Positions 44,637 to 55,559 of a stretch of 64,000 nt of DNA are shown here, in pieces (within the stretch, counting starts at the first letter, position 1; the number at the start of each line of letters is the position of its first letter). A model generated the notes under the pieces. It was not told where the DNA came from. It saw only the letters and a list, made by a program, of their open reading frames with translations, and did not search any database. The stretch lies in the NCBI RefSeq assembly GCF_021590045.1, contig NZ_CP062221.1, positions 62,001 to 126,000 of the forward strand. The letters run 5' to 3'. Source of the stretch: Cellulomonas palmilytica. Lineage in GTDB: Bacteria; Actinomycetota; Actinomycetes; Actinomycetales; Cellulomonadaceae. A program made the position numbers and the translations under genes.

Positions 44637-45368
44637 ATGCTCACGACGACCGCCCTCGCGGCGCTGCCTGCCGTGGGGCCGGTCCCCGCCCTCGGGCCCG
44701 ACTTCCTCGACGCCGACCACCTCATCCAGTCGTTCGGCGGCGCCGCGCTCCTCGGCATCGTGATCGTCGTGTTCATCGAGACGGGGCTGCTGTTCCCGAT
44801 CCTGCCCGGCGACTCGCTCCTGTTCACCGCGGGTGCGCTCGTCGCGCAGGACGTCCTCGACTTCCCGCTGTGGCTGCTGTGCCTGCTGATCTTCCTGGCC
44901 GCGTTCCTGGGCGACCAGACCGCGTTCCTCATCGGCCGCAAGGCCGGGCCCAAGGTGTTCAACAAGCCCGACTCACGCTTCTTCAAGCAGTCGTACATCG
45001 ACCAGACGTACGCGTACTTCGACAAGTACGGCGGGCGGACGATCATCGTCGCGCGCTTCGTGCCGATCGTGCGGACGTACGCCCCCGTCGCCGCGGGCGT
45101 CGGGCACATGAGCTACCGGCACTTCGTGTCGTTCAACGTCATCGGCGCGCTGCTGTGGGGCGTCGGGGTGACGCTCCTGGGCTTCGCGCTCGGGAACATC
45201 GCGTTCGTCAAGAACAACATCGAGGCGCTGCTCGTCGTCCTCGTCCTGATCTCCGTCCTGCCGATGGTGTGGGAGGTCTGGCGCGCCAAGCGGCGCACGC
45301 GCGACGAGCGGTACGACGAGCCCGCGGAGCGCTCCGACGTCGAGCGGAGGACCTTCGGTGACGCGTGA
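44637..45368 (+). CDS. DedA-family membrane protein
   Basis: 243 aa. ETGLLFPILPGDSLLFTAGAL and GGRTIIVARFVPIVRTYAPVAAG are the DedA motifs, with 5-6 membrane helices. DedA proteins translocate undecaprenyl phosphate or phospholipids. ATG 44637 sits 7 nt after TACCCT, so it is probably leaderless; GTG 44631 is an alternative. The HAD gene overlaps its 3' end by 11 nt. Confidence 0.92.
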   Translation: MLTTTALAALPAVGPVPALGPDFLDADHLIQSFGGAALLGIVIVVFIETGLLFPILPGDSLLFTAGALVAQDVLDFPLWLLCLLIFLAAFLGDQTAFLIGRKAGPKVFNKPDSRFFKQSYIDQTYAYFDKYGGRTIIVARFVPIVRTYAPVAAGVGHMSYRHFVSFNVIGALLWGVGVTLLGFALGNIAFVKNNIEALLVVLVLISVLPMVWEVWRAKRRTRDERYDEPAERSDVERRTFGDA

Positions 45369-46131
45369 GATCCGGGCCTGGCTGTCCGACATGGACGGCG
45401 TGCTCGTGCACGAGGGCATCGCGGTGCCCGGTGCGGCGGAGTTCGTGCGCGCGCTGCGCGACGCCGAGCGGCCGTTCCTCGTCCTGACGAACAACTCGAT
45501 CTTCACGCCGCGTGACCTGCGCGCGCGCCTCGCGACGTCCGGCATCGACCTGCCCGAGGACGCGATCTGGACGTCCGCACTTGCGACCGCGCGGTTCCTC
45601 GTCGACCAGATGCCCACCGGGTCCGCCTACGTGATCGGCGAGGCCGGCCTGACGACCGCGCTGTACGAGTCGGGCTACACGCTCACCGCCGCCGAGCCCG
45701 ACTTCGTCGTGCTGGGCGAGACGCGCACCTACTCGTTCGAGGCCATCACCAAGGCGATCCGGCTCATCCAGGGCGGCGCGCGGTTCATCTGCACCAACCC
45801 CGACGTCACCGGGCCGTCCATCGAGGGCGACCTGCCCGCGACCGGCGCGGTCGCCGCCATGATCCAGGCCGCCACGCGGCGGCAGCCGTACTTCGTCGGG
45901 AAGCCGAACCCCATCATGATGCGCACCGCGCTCAACCGGCTCGGCGCGCACTCCGAGACCACCGCGATGGTCGGGGACCGCATGGACACCGACGTCGTCG
46001 CGGGCATCGAGGCCGGCCTGCGCACCTACCTGGTGCTCACGGGGTCGACCCGGCGCGAGGACGTCGAGCGCTTCCCGTTCCGGCCGTCGGAGATCGTGGG
46101 GTCCGTCGCGGACCTCGTCGACCTCGTCTGA
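45358..46131 (+). CDS. HAD-IIA (NagD-like) phosphatase
   Basis: 257 aa from GTG 45358. LSDMDGVLVHEG is motif I with the nucleophile Asp, LVLTNNS motif II, and GKPNPIMM and AMVGDRMDTDV motifs III/IV. A type IIA cap lies between. Hydrolyses small phosphorylated metabolites, possibly UMP/GMP as in NagD. Overlaps dedA by 11 nt and is co-transcribed. Confidence 0.92.
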   Translation: MTREIRAWLSDMDGVLVHEGIAVPGAAEFVRALRDAERPFLVLTNNSIFTPRDLRARLATSGIDLPEDAIWTSALATARFLVDQMPTGSAYVIGEAGLTTALYESGYTLTAAEPDFVVLGETRTYSFEAITKAIRLIQGGARFICTNPDVTGPSIEGDLPATGAVAAMIQAATRRQPYFVGKPNPIMMRTALNRLGAHSETTAMVGDRMDTDVVAGIEAGLRTYLVLTGSTRREDVERFPFRPSEIVGSVADLVDLV

Positions 46132-46238
46132 CCTCGTCCGACCGCTCGGTCGCGGGCGCCTCCCACGCGCGGGGCGCCGCACCCACCCGGGACCTTGGTC
46201 CCGGGGCGAACCGGGCACGCTCGGGCGATCCTGCGCGC

Positions 46239-47135
46239 ATGCCCAGCCCGCCCGCACCGGCCCGCCCGACGACGCCACGCCCGGCCGGCGCCCGGCCCGC
46301 GTCGCGACGACGAGGCCCCGGCTGGGTGCCGCGCGAGCACGGCGCGTGGGCCATGCTCGTCGTCCCCGTGCTCGTCGGCGCGATCCTGACCACCCCGACC
46401 TGGCGCAACGCGCTCCTGCTCGTCACCTGGCTCGTCGCGTACCTCGCGTTCCACGCGACCGGCCTGTGGCTGCGCGCGTCCCGACGACCGCGCTACCTGC
46501 CGCCCGTGCGCGCGTACGGGGTCACGCTCGTCGTGCTCGGGGCCGTCCTGCTCGGCTCGGCGCCGGGGCTCGTGCGCTGGGCGCCCGCCTACGGCGTGCT
46601 GCTCACGACAAGCCTCGTGTGCTCACGGCGACGCGCGGACCGGTCGTGGCTCAACGACGCCGTGACCGTCGGCGCCGCCGTGCTCATGAGCGTGGTGTCC
46701 GCGGGCCTCGGCCGGGACGGCACCCCGTCCGCGACCACCCTCACCGGGACGTGGGTGCCGCCGGGCGCGGACGACGCGGCGGCCTGGGCCGTCGCCGCCG
46801 TGCTCGCCGGCTACTTCCTCGGCACGGTCCCCTACGTCAAGACGCTGCTGCGCTCGCGGGGCAGCCGAGTCGTGCTCGCGGTGTCCGTCGGCTGGCACGC
46901 GGCGCTCGTGCTGGCGGCCTGCGCCGTGCTCGTCTCCCGGCTCGCCGACGACCGGTCCGGCGGCACCGGGGCGGCCGTCGCGCTCGTCGTCGTCGCCGCC
47001 TGCCTGCTCGCCCGTGCGGTCCTCGTCCCCCGCGTCCGCCCCTGGCCCAGCCCGAAGGCGATCGGCTTCGGCGAGATCGCGGCCACCCTCGCAGTCACGG
47101 CCGCCACCCTCACCACCCCCACCCTCCTCCCCTGA
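46239..47135 (+). CDS. YwiC-like family membrane protein
   Basis: 298 aa. A Pro/Arg-rich N-terminus, then PREHGAWAMLVVPVLVGAI, the signature of the YwiC-like family, and about eight helices. TVPYVKTLLRSRGS is another conserved segment. Function unknown; relatives occur near nitrate-respiration genes in Bacillus and in many actinobacteria. ATG 46239. Confidence 0.85.
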   Translation: MPSPPAPARPTTPRPAGARPASRRRGPGWVPREHGAWAMLVVPVLVGAILTTPTWRNALLLVTWLVAYLAFHATGLWLRASRRPRYLPPVRAYGVTLVVLGAVLLGSAPGLVRWAPAYGVLLTTSLVCSRRRADRSWLNDAVTVGAAVLMSVVSAGLGRDGTPSATTLTGTWVPPGADDAAAWAVAAVLAGYFLGTVPYVKTLLRSRGSRVVLAVSVGWHAALVLAACAVLVSRLADDRSGGTGAAVALVVVAACLLARAVLVPRVRPWPSPKAIGFGEIAATLAVTAATLTTPTLLP

Positions 47136-47152
47136 CCACCCCGCCCCACCCC

Positions 47153-47391
47153 CGCCGAGTGCGCACGTTCCGGCCCCACCGCGCACGCCGTGCGTGCGCA
47201 CTCGCGCACCAACGTGCGCACTCGCGCAAGGGCCGGTCACCGACCGGCGCGGGGGCCCACCACCCCGCACCGACCCGCGCGCGCACTCGCACCCACGGTC
47301 GGGGGCACCCACCTCCCGCCGAGTGCGCGCGTTCCGGTCCCACCGCGCACGCAGTGCGTGCGCACTCGCGCACCAACGTGCGCACTCGGCG
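47153..47391. repeat. Two copies of a 75-nt palindromic element (GAGTGCGCAC family)
   Basis: Copy A at 47153-47226 and copy B at 47317-47391 are about 93% identical. Each begins CGCCGAGTGCGCRCGTT and ends AACGTGCGCACTCGGCG (A's right end is slightly diverged), giving terminal inverted repeats of about 16 bp, with GCGCACG/CGTGCGC palindromes inside. The 445-bp gap 47136-47580 between YwiC and LemA contains no gene. Confidence 0.85.
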
Positions 47392-47434
47392 GGGGGTGGG
47401 GGTCCGGCCGGGGCCGGCGGGCACGCCGTCGGGT

Positions 47435-47512
47435 CGGAGGTGGTGGGTGCGGGTCGAGGTGGTGGGTGCGGGCCGAGGTGGTGGGTGCGGGGCGAGGTGG
47501 TGGGTGCGGGGC
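47435..47512. repeat. 19-nt tandem repeat
   Basis: GAGGTGGTGGGTGCGGGNC repeated four times, changing only at the N position (T, C, G, G), followed by GCGGGG. Confidence 0.85.
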
Positions 47513-47521
47513 GGGGGGGAT

Positions 47522-47556
47522 GACGAAGGCCGGTCGCGTCGCGACCGGCCTTCGTC
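47522..47556 (-). terminator. Hairpin terminator of lemA
   Basis: GACGAAGGCCGGTCGC (47522-47537), 3-nt loop, GCGACCGGCCTTCGTC (47541-47556): 16-bp perfect arms 25 nt after the lemA stop. Confidence 0.85.
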
Positions 47557-47580
47557 AGCTCAGGAGCTTGCGCGTCCTGG

Positions 47581-48150
47581 TCAGAACTGGACCGTGGGTG
47601 CCTGGCGGACCTGCGGGTCCTGCACCTCGAAGTACTCCGCGCGCTCGAAGTGGAACATGCCCGCGATGACGTTCGTCGGGAACGTCTCGATCTTGGTGTT
47701 GAGGCTGCGCACGTTCGCGTTGTAGAAGCGGCGCGCGGCGGCGATCCGGTCCTCGGTCGTCGACAGCTCGTTCTGGAGCTGCTGGAAGTTCTCGCTCGCG
47801 CGCAGCACCGGGTAGTTCTCGGCGACCGCGAACAGGCGGCCCAGGGCCTGCGTCAGCTGGTTCTCCTGCGCGGCCTGCTCCGCGACGGACGCGCCCTGCC
47901 CCGCAGCGGCGGCTCGCGCGCGCGTGACCTCGTCGAACACCGCGCGCTCGTGCGCGGCGTAGCCCTTGACGGTCTCGACGAGGTTCGGGATCAGGTCGTG
48001 CCGGCGGTGCAGCTCGACGTCGATCTGACGCCACGACTCCTGCACCAGGTTCCGCAGGCGCACCAGCGCGTTGTACTGCGCGACGGCCCACAGCAGGGCG
48101 ATGACGACGAGCACGCCCACGACGATCGCGGCGATGGCTCCACCAGGCAC
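47581..48150 (-). CDS. lemA: LemA family protein
   Basis: 189 aa from GTG 48150 (AAGGAG 5 nt upstream). One N-terminal membrane helix, then a helical-bundle domain with NALVRLRNLVQESWRQIDVEL, RRHDLIPNLVETVKGYA and ARRFYNANVRSLNTKIETFP, the LemA signatures. Outward-facing helical protein of unknown role. Downstream of the two paralogous membrane-anchored proteins, 31 nt away. Confidence 0.93.
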   Translation of the reverse strand: MPGGAIAAIVVGVLVVIALLWAVAQYNALVRLRNLVQESWRQIDVELHRRHDLIPNLVETVKGYAAHERAVFDEVTRARAAAAGQGASVAEQAAQENQLTQALGRLFAVAENYPVLRASENFQQLQNELSTTEDRIAAARRFYNANVRSLNTKIETFPTNVIAGMFHFERAEYFEVQDPQVRQAPTVQF

Positions 48151-48181
48151 GAGGACTCCTTCTCCAGGGGTAGGTGTGAGC

Positions 48182-48904
48182 CTAGCGGGCCAGCGGGTCG
48201 TGCCCGTGGTCCAGCCAGACATGACGCGGGACGGCGTCGGCGATCGCGGCGAGCAGCGCGATCCGCGCGTCGAACCGTTGCAGGTCCGTGCGGCCGGGCG
48301 CCCACGTGAGCAGCGTCGTGCCCTCGATGCGCCACGCGACCCGGTTCTCCCGCAGCAGGCGCTCGACGAGCCGCGGGTGGAGGATGGCGTGCCCGACCGC
48401 CAGGTCGGTCGCCCGCACGGCGTAGCGCTTGTTGAACTCGGCGGACTCGACGTCCAGGTCCGTCTTGCCGAACGCGGTGGCCAGGCGCGAGCCGACCGAC
48501 TCGGGCGTCACCTCGAGGTCCGGCAGGAACGCGGGCAGCTGCAACGTGACCACGTGGAACGTGTGCGTCGTCGTGCTGCGCTTGCCGTCCGAGTCGGTGC
48601 TCGACGTCTCGTACGAGTACACGAACGACATCAGCTCGTGCTGCTGGAACCGACCCGCGACGGTGTCGCAGACCTTGCGGTTGTCGCCCGTACCGAACGG
48701 GGACCCGCGCCACCGGCTCACGAGCGAGCGGTCGTCGGGCTGCCGGGTCCAGCCCCGGGTGGTGAGCCACGCGTCGAGCGCCGCCTGGTGCTTGCGGTGC
48801 GAGATGGTCGACCAGACCACCATCAGGATCATCAACGCGGCGCCGATGCCCAGGATCCACGCGACGTCGAACCCGGCCCCGAAGACCGCACCCGAGCTAG
48901 ACAC
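48182..48904 (-). CDS. Membrane-anchored protein, paralogue of the next gene
   Basis: 240 aa from GTG 48904, overlapping the upstream gene by 8 nt. One or two N-terminal helices (VAWILGIGAALMILMVVWS) then a soluble domain. FHVVTLQLPAFLPDLEVTPE, EFNKRYAVRATDLAVGHAIL and ADAVPRHVWLDHG match the neighbouring gene position by position. The family resembles a group of LemA-linked cytoplasmic-domain proteins (DUF3137-like), but I cannot assign it firmly. Function unknown. Confidence 0.8.
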   Translation of the reverse strand: MSSSGAVFGAGFDVAWILGIGAALMILMVVWSTISHRKHQAALDAWLTTRGWTRQPDDRSLVSRWRGSPFGTGDNRKVCDTVAGRFQQHELMSFVYSYETSSTDSDGKRSTTTHTFHVVTLQLPAFLPDLEVTPESVGSRLATAFGKTDLDVESAEFNKRYAVRATDLAVGHAILHPRLVERLLRENRVAWRIEGTTLLTWAPGRTDLQRFDARIALLAAIADAVPRHVWLDHGHDPLAR

Positions 48905-49772
48905 GACCCACCTCCGTCCGGGCGTCCTGCCACACGTGCGGCGGGACGAAGGCGAGCACTGTATCGAGCAGGTGCAGGCAGTGGTCGATCGTCGCGCTCC
49001 GAAGGAAGCGCGGATCGTGCCACGTCAGGATCCAGCCGCCCTCGACCACCCAGGGAAGACCGAGCAGCAGGTCGGGATCGACGAGCCTGCGAGCGAGCCC
49101 ACCGGTCAGCAGGTCCCACGCGACGCGCGGCTCCTCGGCGTCGACCACGTACCTCGTGTCGAACTCCGGGACACCGAGCTCGAGACCACGCCTGCCGCGC
49201 GCCCCGAGCACGGACCTCCCGAACGCCTCGGGCATGACCTCGGTCCTCGGCAGGTCGGCAGGGAGCCGGACCGCCACGACCTGCAGGTCGGCGGACAGCG
49301 GGATGCCCCCGGGCCGCTGCGCGACGTACCGGTACGTGTAGGTCACGGTCTCCAGCTCGACCGCGGTGGCACCGTCCCGCTCGGGCGTTCCGGGCACGTC
49401 CACGGGCAGCAGACGAAGGGTGCGCGTGACGTCGACTGCCAGGTCACGAGTCGCGTACGGCTCGGTGACGCGCGGAGGACCGGTCAGGCCGTCGAGCACC
49501 GAGTCGTCGCGCGCCGCGAACAACCACCCGCGCTCGCGCGCCAGGCGCTGGGCGTCGGCTGTCTGCGCGCGATGCCGGCGACCCTGTCGGCTGAGCACGA
49601 CGACCCAGAAGGCGCCGGCCAAGGACACCATGGCCAGCATGGCGAGGGAGTAGAGCAGCGGCTCCTCGGTCGTGATCGCGTAGATCAGCGAGGTGACCGC
49701 CCAGCACGTTCCCAGCACCACGGCGAGGCGGACGTAGCCCTGCCGCTCGGGTGCCGCCCGCTCCCCCCGCAC
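48897..49772 (-). CDS. Membrane protein, paralogue of the preceding gene
   Basis: 291 aa from GTG 49772, 10 nt after the pyrE stop and without a clear Shine-Dalgarno, so probably reinitiating after pyrE. Two helices at about residues 20-65, then a soluble domain with LQVVAVRLPADLPRTEVMPE, EFDTRYVVDAEEPRVAWDLL and LAFVPPHVWQDAR aligned with its neighbour. The tandem pair with LemA downstream looks like one functional unit. Confidence 0.8.
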   Translation of the reverse strand: MRGERAAPERQGYVRLAVVLGTCWAVTSLIYAITTEEPLLYSLAMLAMVSLAGAFWVVVLSRQGRRHRAQTADAQRLARERGWLFAARDDSVLDGLTGPPRVTEPYATRDLAVDVTRTLRLLPVDVPGTPERDGATAVELETVTYTYRYVAQRPGGIPLSADLQVVAVRLPADLPRTEVMPEAFGRSVLGARGRRGLELGVPEFDTRYVVDAEEPRVAWDLLTGGLARRLVDPDLLLGLPWVVEGGWILTWHDPRFLRSATIDHCLHLLDTVLAFVPPHVWQDARTEVGRV

Positions 49773-49782
49773 GACCGGCCCG

Positions 49783-50361
49783 TCAGGCCAGGCCGAGGTC
49801 GGCCAGGTCGAAGAGGAAGTGGTACGGGACGCCGAGGGCCTCGATCGCCTCGCGGGCACCGGTGCCACGGTCGACGATGACCGCGACGCCCGCGACCTCG
49901 CCGCCCGCCTCGCGCACGGCCTCGACCGCGGTGATCGCGGAGCCGCCCGTCGTCGAGGTGTCCTCGAGCACGACGACGCGCCGTCCCGTGACGTCCGGCC
50001 CCTCGATGCGGCGCTGTAGGCCGTGGGCCTTGCCGGCCTTGCGGACGACGAACGCGTCGACGTCCTGCCCGCGGCTCGCGGCCGCGTGCAGCACCGACGT
50101 GGCGACCGGGTCCGCGCCGAGCGTCAGCCCGCCGACCGCGTCGACCTCGGCGGTGCCGAGACCCACCTCCTCGAGCAGGTCGAGCATGAGGTGGCCGATG
50201 AGCGGCGCCGCGCGGTGGTGCAGCGTGACGCGGCGCAGGTCGACGTAGTAGTCGGCCTCGCGGCCCGAGGAGAGCGTGACCTTGCCGTGCACGACGGCGA
50301 GGTCCTTGATGAGGGTGAGGAGCTGGTCCCGAGGGCTGGCGGCGAGGGTGGCGTCGGTCAC
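49783..50361 (-). CDS. pyrE: Orotate phosphoribosyltransferase
   Basis: 192 aa. SSGREADYYVDLRRVTLH, VVRKAGKAHGLQRRIEG and the PRPP loop VVVLEDTSTTGGSA identify PyrE. It makes OMP in pyrimidine synthesis. GTG 50361. First gene of pyrE-paralogue pair-lemA, an unexpected partner set. Other pyr genes are not in the window. Confidence 0.96.
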   Translation of the reverse strand: MTDATLAASPRDQLLTLIKDLAVVHGKVTLSSGREADYYVDLRRVTLHHRAAPLIGHLMLDLLEEVGLGTAEVDAVGGLTLGADPVATSVLHAAASRGQDVDAFVVRKAGKAHGLQRRIEGPDVTGRRVVVLEDTSTTGGSAITAVEAVREAGGEVAGVAVIVDRGTGAREAIEALGVPYHFLFDLADLGLA

Positions 50362-50390
50362 GCGGGAAGGCTACCGCCGCCGGGGACGGC

Positions 50391-51212
50391 TCAGCGGGCG
50401 TCGTCCACAGGCTCGGCGTCAGCCTCGGAGGAGGCCGTCGCCCCCGGCGACTCGAGGGCCTTGCGGTAGCGACCGACCGCGCGGATCGCACTGCGCGGGG
50501 CCAGCCGGGCCGCGGCGGAGACCGAGCGGTAGCGCAGGCTGGGCGTGGAGATGACGACCCCGCGCCGCACGTCCGCGAGCGCGCGCGCGACGACGTCCTC
50601 GGCGTCGAGCCACGCGAAGTCCGGGTAGGCGGACACGTCGATCGCACCGCGCTCGTGGAACTCGGTGCGCACGAACCCGGGGCACAGCGCGGTCGCGGTG
50701 ACGCCCGTGCCCTTGAGCTCGACCGCGAGTCCCTCGGTGAACGAGCGGACCCACGCCTTGTGCGCGGAGTACGTGCCCGACGCGAGCAGCGCCGCGACCG
50801 ACGCGACGTTGAGGATCGCCCCGCGCCCTCGTCGGACCATGGCGTCCGCCGCGGCGTGCGACAGGACGAGCGGCGTGCGGACCATGAGGTCCAGCGCGCG
50901 CTCCTCGCGCTCGAGGTCGCCGCCGACGAAGCGCTGGTTGAGCCCGAGGCCCGCGTTGTTCACCAGCAGCCCCACCGGGCGCTCGTCGTCGCGCAGCCGG
51001 TCCGCGACGCGCTCCACCTGCGCCCGGTCGGACAGGTCCGCGACGAGCACCTCGGCGCGCACGCCGGCGCCCGCCTCGAGCTGGTGCGCGAGGCGCGTGA
51101 GGCGGGCCTCGTCGCGTGCGACGAGGACGAGGTCGTGCCTGGCCGTCGCGAGCTGCCACGCGAACTCCAGGCCCAGGCCGGCGGACGCGCCGGTGACGAG
51201 TGCGGTTCCCAC
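50391..51212 (-). CDS. Short-chain dehydrogenase/reductase
   Basis: 273 aa classical SDR. ALVTGASAGLGLEFA (NADP loop), LLVNNAGLGLN, and catalytic Tyr/Lys in YSAHKAWV. GTG 51212 gives MGTALVTG. Thirty nucleotides upstream of pyrE on the same strand, so co-transcription is likely. The C-terminal 15 residues are acidic/Ala-rich. The substrate is unknown. Confidence 0.9.
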   Translation of the reverse strand: MGTALVTGASAGLGLEFAWQLATARHDLVLVARDEARLTRLAHQLEAGAGVRAEVLVADLSDRAQVERVADRLRDDERPVGLLVNNAGLGLNQRFVGGDLEREERALDLMVRTPLVLSHAAADAMVRRGRGAILNVASVAALLASGTYSAHKAWVRSFTEGLAVELKGTGVTATALCPGFVRTEFHERGAIDVSAYPDFAWLDAEDVVARALADVRRGVVISTPSLRYRSVSAAARLAPRSAIRAVGRYRKALESPGATASSEADAEPVDDAR

Positions 51213-51357
51213 GCGCCCACCCTACGGACCGGGACCGACCCGGCAACCTCCGCCACGCTCGCGCGGGACGGGCGACGCGGGACCGGCGGGTCCGCGGGGA
51301 CGACGAGGGCTGTGGACGACCGGGGGTCGTGTCGGTCGGGGCTCGTAGGGTGGTCGC

Positions 51358-53436
<2,079 letters not shown>

Positions 53437-53506
53437 CGCGCTCGTCGGACCCGGGCCGCAGGCCGGGGCAACTCCGCACGTCCTCGTCCGTGGCGAGTCG
53501 CAGCAA

Positions 53507-53516
53507 GAAACGTTTC
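53507..53516 (+). promoter_or_regulatory. LacI-type operator upstream of the LPMO gene
   Basis: GAAACGTTTC is a perfect 10-bp palindrome within AAGAAACGTTTCGG, 110 nt upstream of the LPMO ATG. Its shape is that of sugar-responsive LacI-family operators. It differs from the TGGGAGCGCTCCCA site known for CelR/CebR. Confidence 0.5.
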
Positions 53517-53625
53517 GGCGGTTCCCCGTAGGAGGGTCGGCTCCGCAGCCTGGAACGACACCGCCCCAGCCGGTGTCCTGACCCTGCGGCGAGGATGCCG
53601 CGCACTCGAGTGAGGGTGATCCGAC

Positions 53626-54786
53626 ATGCAACGGCACCGAACCATCCTCCGGACGGGACGCGGCCTCGCCGCTGTCGTCGTCGGAGCGATCGCACTGGCC
53701 GCCATCCCGAGCGCCGCACAGGCGCACGGCGGCCTCACCGACCCCGCCACACGCACGTACGCGTGCTACGAGGACGGCCTGGCCGGCGGCGCCGCGGCCG
53801 GCGAGGCCGGCAACATGAAGCCGCGCAACCCCGCGTGCGTCAACGCGTTCGCCAACGAGGGCAACTACTCGTTCTACAACTGGTACGGCAACCTGCTCGG
53901 CACCATCGCGGGCCGCCACGAGACGATCGCCGACGGCAAGCTCTGCGGCCCGGACGCGAAGTTCGCGTCCTACAACACGCCGTCCACGTCGTGGCCGACG
54001 ACGAGCGTCCGCCCCGGTCAGCAGATGACCTTCAAGTACGCGGCGGTCGCCCGGCACCCCGGCTACTTCACGACCTGGATCACGAAGGACGGCTGGAACC
54101 CGTCCGAGCCGATCGGCTGGGACGACCTCGAGCCCGCCCCGTTCGACCGCGTGCTGAACCCGCCGCTGCGTGAGGGCGGCGTCGCCGGGCCCGAGTACTA
54201 CTGGAACGTGACGCTGCCGTCGAACAAGAGCGGCAAGCACGTGCTGTTCAACATCTGGGAGCGCACCGACAGCCCGGAGTCGTTCTACAACTGCGTCGAC
54301 GTGGACTTCAGCGGAAGCACCTCCACGCCGACGCCGACCCCGACGCCGACCCCGACGCCGACTCCGGACGTCACGCCCACCCCGGACGACAACGGCACCC
54401 CGAACACCAGCCCGTCGCCCACCCCGACGGCCACCCCGACGAACACGGCCACGACCCCGACGCCGACCGACGGTCAGTGCGAGATCGGGGTGGACGTCTC
54501 CAACGCGTGGCCGGGTGGCTTCCAGGGCACGGTCACGGCGTTCAACGCGACGATGCAACCCGTCAACGGCTGGACCGTGACGTGGACGTTCGCCAACGGT
54601 GAGACCGTCCAGCAGGCGTGGAACGCCACCGCGACGCAGTCCGGGTCGACTGTCACCGCGAAGAACGTGGCGTGGAACGCGACGATCGCGCACCACAACG
54701 CGGTGTCGTTCGGCTTCATCGGCTCGGGCACGCCCGCCCCGGTGAAGTCCGCGACCCTCAACGGGGCGAGCTGCATCGTCCGCTGA
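53626..54786 (+). CDS. AA10 lytic polysaccharide monooxygenase with CBM2
   Basis: 386 aa. The signal peptide ends AQA so that His34 becomes residue 1 of the mature protein and forms half of the copper histidine brace (HGGLTDPATRTY). The AA10 domain continues through FYNWYGNLLGTIAG, the second brace His in VARHPGYFTTWITKDGWNP, and HVLFNIWERTDSPESFYNCVDV. A Thr/Pro linker leads to a family 2 CBM (WPGGFQGTVTAF, VNGWTVTWTF). Oxidatively cleaves cellulose or chitin outside the cell. ATG 53626 after GAGGGTG. Confidence 0.95.
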   Translation: MQRHRTILRTGRGLAAVVVGAIALAAIPSAAQAHGGLTDPATRTYACYEDGLAGGAAAGEAGNMKPRNPACVNAFANEGNYSFYNWYGNLLGTIAGRHETIADGKLCGPDAKFASYNTPSTSWPTTSVRPGQQMTFKYAAVARHPGYFTTWITKDGWNPSEPIGWDDLEPAPFDRVLNPPLREGGVAGPEYYWNVTLPSNKSGKHVLFNIWERTDSPESFYNCVDVDFSGSTSTPTPTPTPTPTPTPDVTPTPDDNGTPNTSPSPTPTATPTNTATTPTPTDGQCEIGVDVSNAWPGGFQGTVTAFNATMQPVNGWTVTWTFANGETVQQAWNATATQSGSTVTAKNVAWNATIAHHNAVSFGFIGSGTPAPVKSATLNGASCIVR

Positions 54787-54802
54787 CGTCCGCCGCACGC
54801 AC

Positions 54803-54843
54803 CACGGCCCTCGTCACCCCGTCTCCGGGTGGCGGGGGCCGTG
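54803..54843. terminator. Bidirectional hairpin terminator
   Basis: CACGGCCC (54803-54810) and GGGCCGTG (54836-54843) form the outer stem and CACCC/GGGTG the inner stem, between the convergent LPMO and YdeI-like genes. Confidence 0.65.
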
Positions 54844-54853
54844 CGCGTCCCGG

Positions 54854-55453
54854 TCAGAGCCCGTCGGGGCGGCGCTTCTGCGGGTAGACCGTGCGCCCCT
54901 CGGCGAGGTCGGCGACGAACGTCGCGATCCGTCGGGCACGGGTCTCGGGGCGCTTGGCGCCGGTGACGCGGTACAGGACCGCGAACCGGTTCTGGGACGT
55001 CAGCGCGTCGAACCACGCGCGAGCGGTCGGCACCGCGTCGAGTGCCGCCGCGAGGTCGTCGGGGACCTCGATGGTCGCGGGACCGCGGTACGCCGCGTCC
55101 CACCGGCCGTCGGCCTGCGCGGCGGCGACCTGGGCGCGACCCGCCTCGTGCATGCGTCCCTCGCGCTCGAGACGCGCGACGCGGTCGACGTTGACCGCCG
55201 ACCACGCACTGCGCGGCCGACGCGGCGTCATGCGCTGCAGGCTGCTGTGCTCGTCGCGGCTGCGCCGCTGCCCGTCGATCCACCCGAAGCACAGCGCCTC
55301 GTCGACCGCCTGGTCGTACGTCAGCTCCGTGACCGTGCCGCCCTTCTTGTGGGTCACGAGCCACACCCCGGTCGGCTGCGCGTGGTGCTCGACGAGCCAC
55401 GCCCGCCACGCGCTCGCGTCGGGGACCAGCAGCACGGGAAGGTCATCAGCCAC
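54854..55453 (-). CDS. YdeI/OmpD-associated family protein
   Basis: 199 aa from GTG 55453 (GGAGG 9 nt upstream). AVDEALCFGWIDGQRRSRDEHS and ALTSQNRFAVLYRVTGAKRPETRARR are typical of the YdeI/bacteriocin-protection family of small soluble proteins of unknown mechanism. Stands alone between the LPMO and the PKD remnant. Confidence 0.9.
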   Translation of the reverse strand: MADDLPVLLVPDASAWRAWLVEHHAQPTGVWLVTHKKGGTVTELTYDQAVDEALCFGWIDGQRRSRDEHSSLQRMTPRRPRSAWSAVNVDRVARLEREGRMHEAGRAQVAAAQADGRWDAAYRGPATIEVPDDLAAALDAVPTARAWFDALTSQNRFAVLYRVTGAKRPETRARRIATFVADLAEGRTVYPQKRRPDGL

Positions 55454-55559
55454 CCCCCGATCCTCCACCCCACCACCCACACCTCCCGCGACCACCTCGC
55501 GCTCGTCGAGTCCCGCGTCAGCCCCCGGCGGGCGGATGCGCACGCGGGGAGGGCTGAGG

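Noticed and set aside
47435..47512. Possible origin iterons or attachment site
   Set aside because: The 19-nt repeats lie in a GC-rich gap without a replication or recombination gene; a simple tandem repeat explains them.
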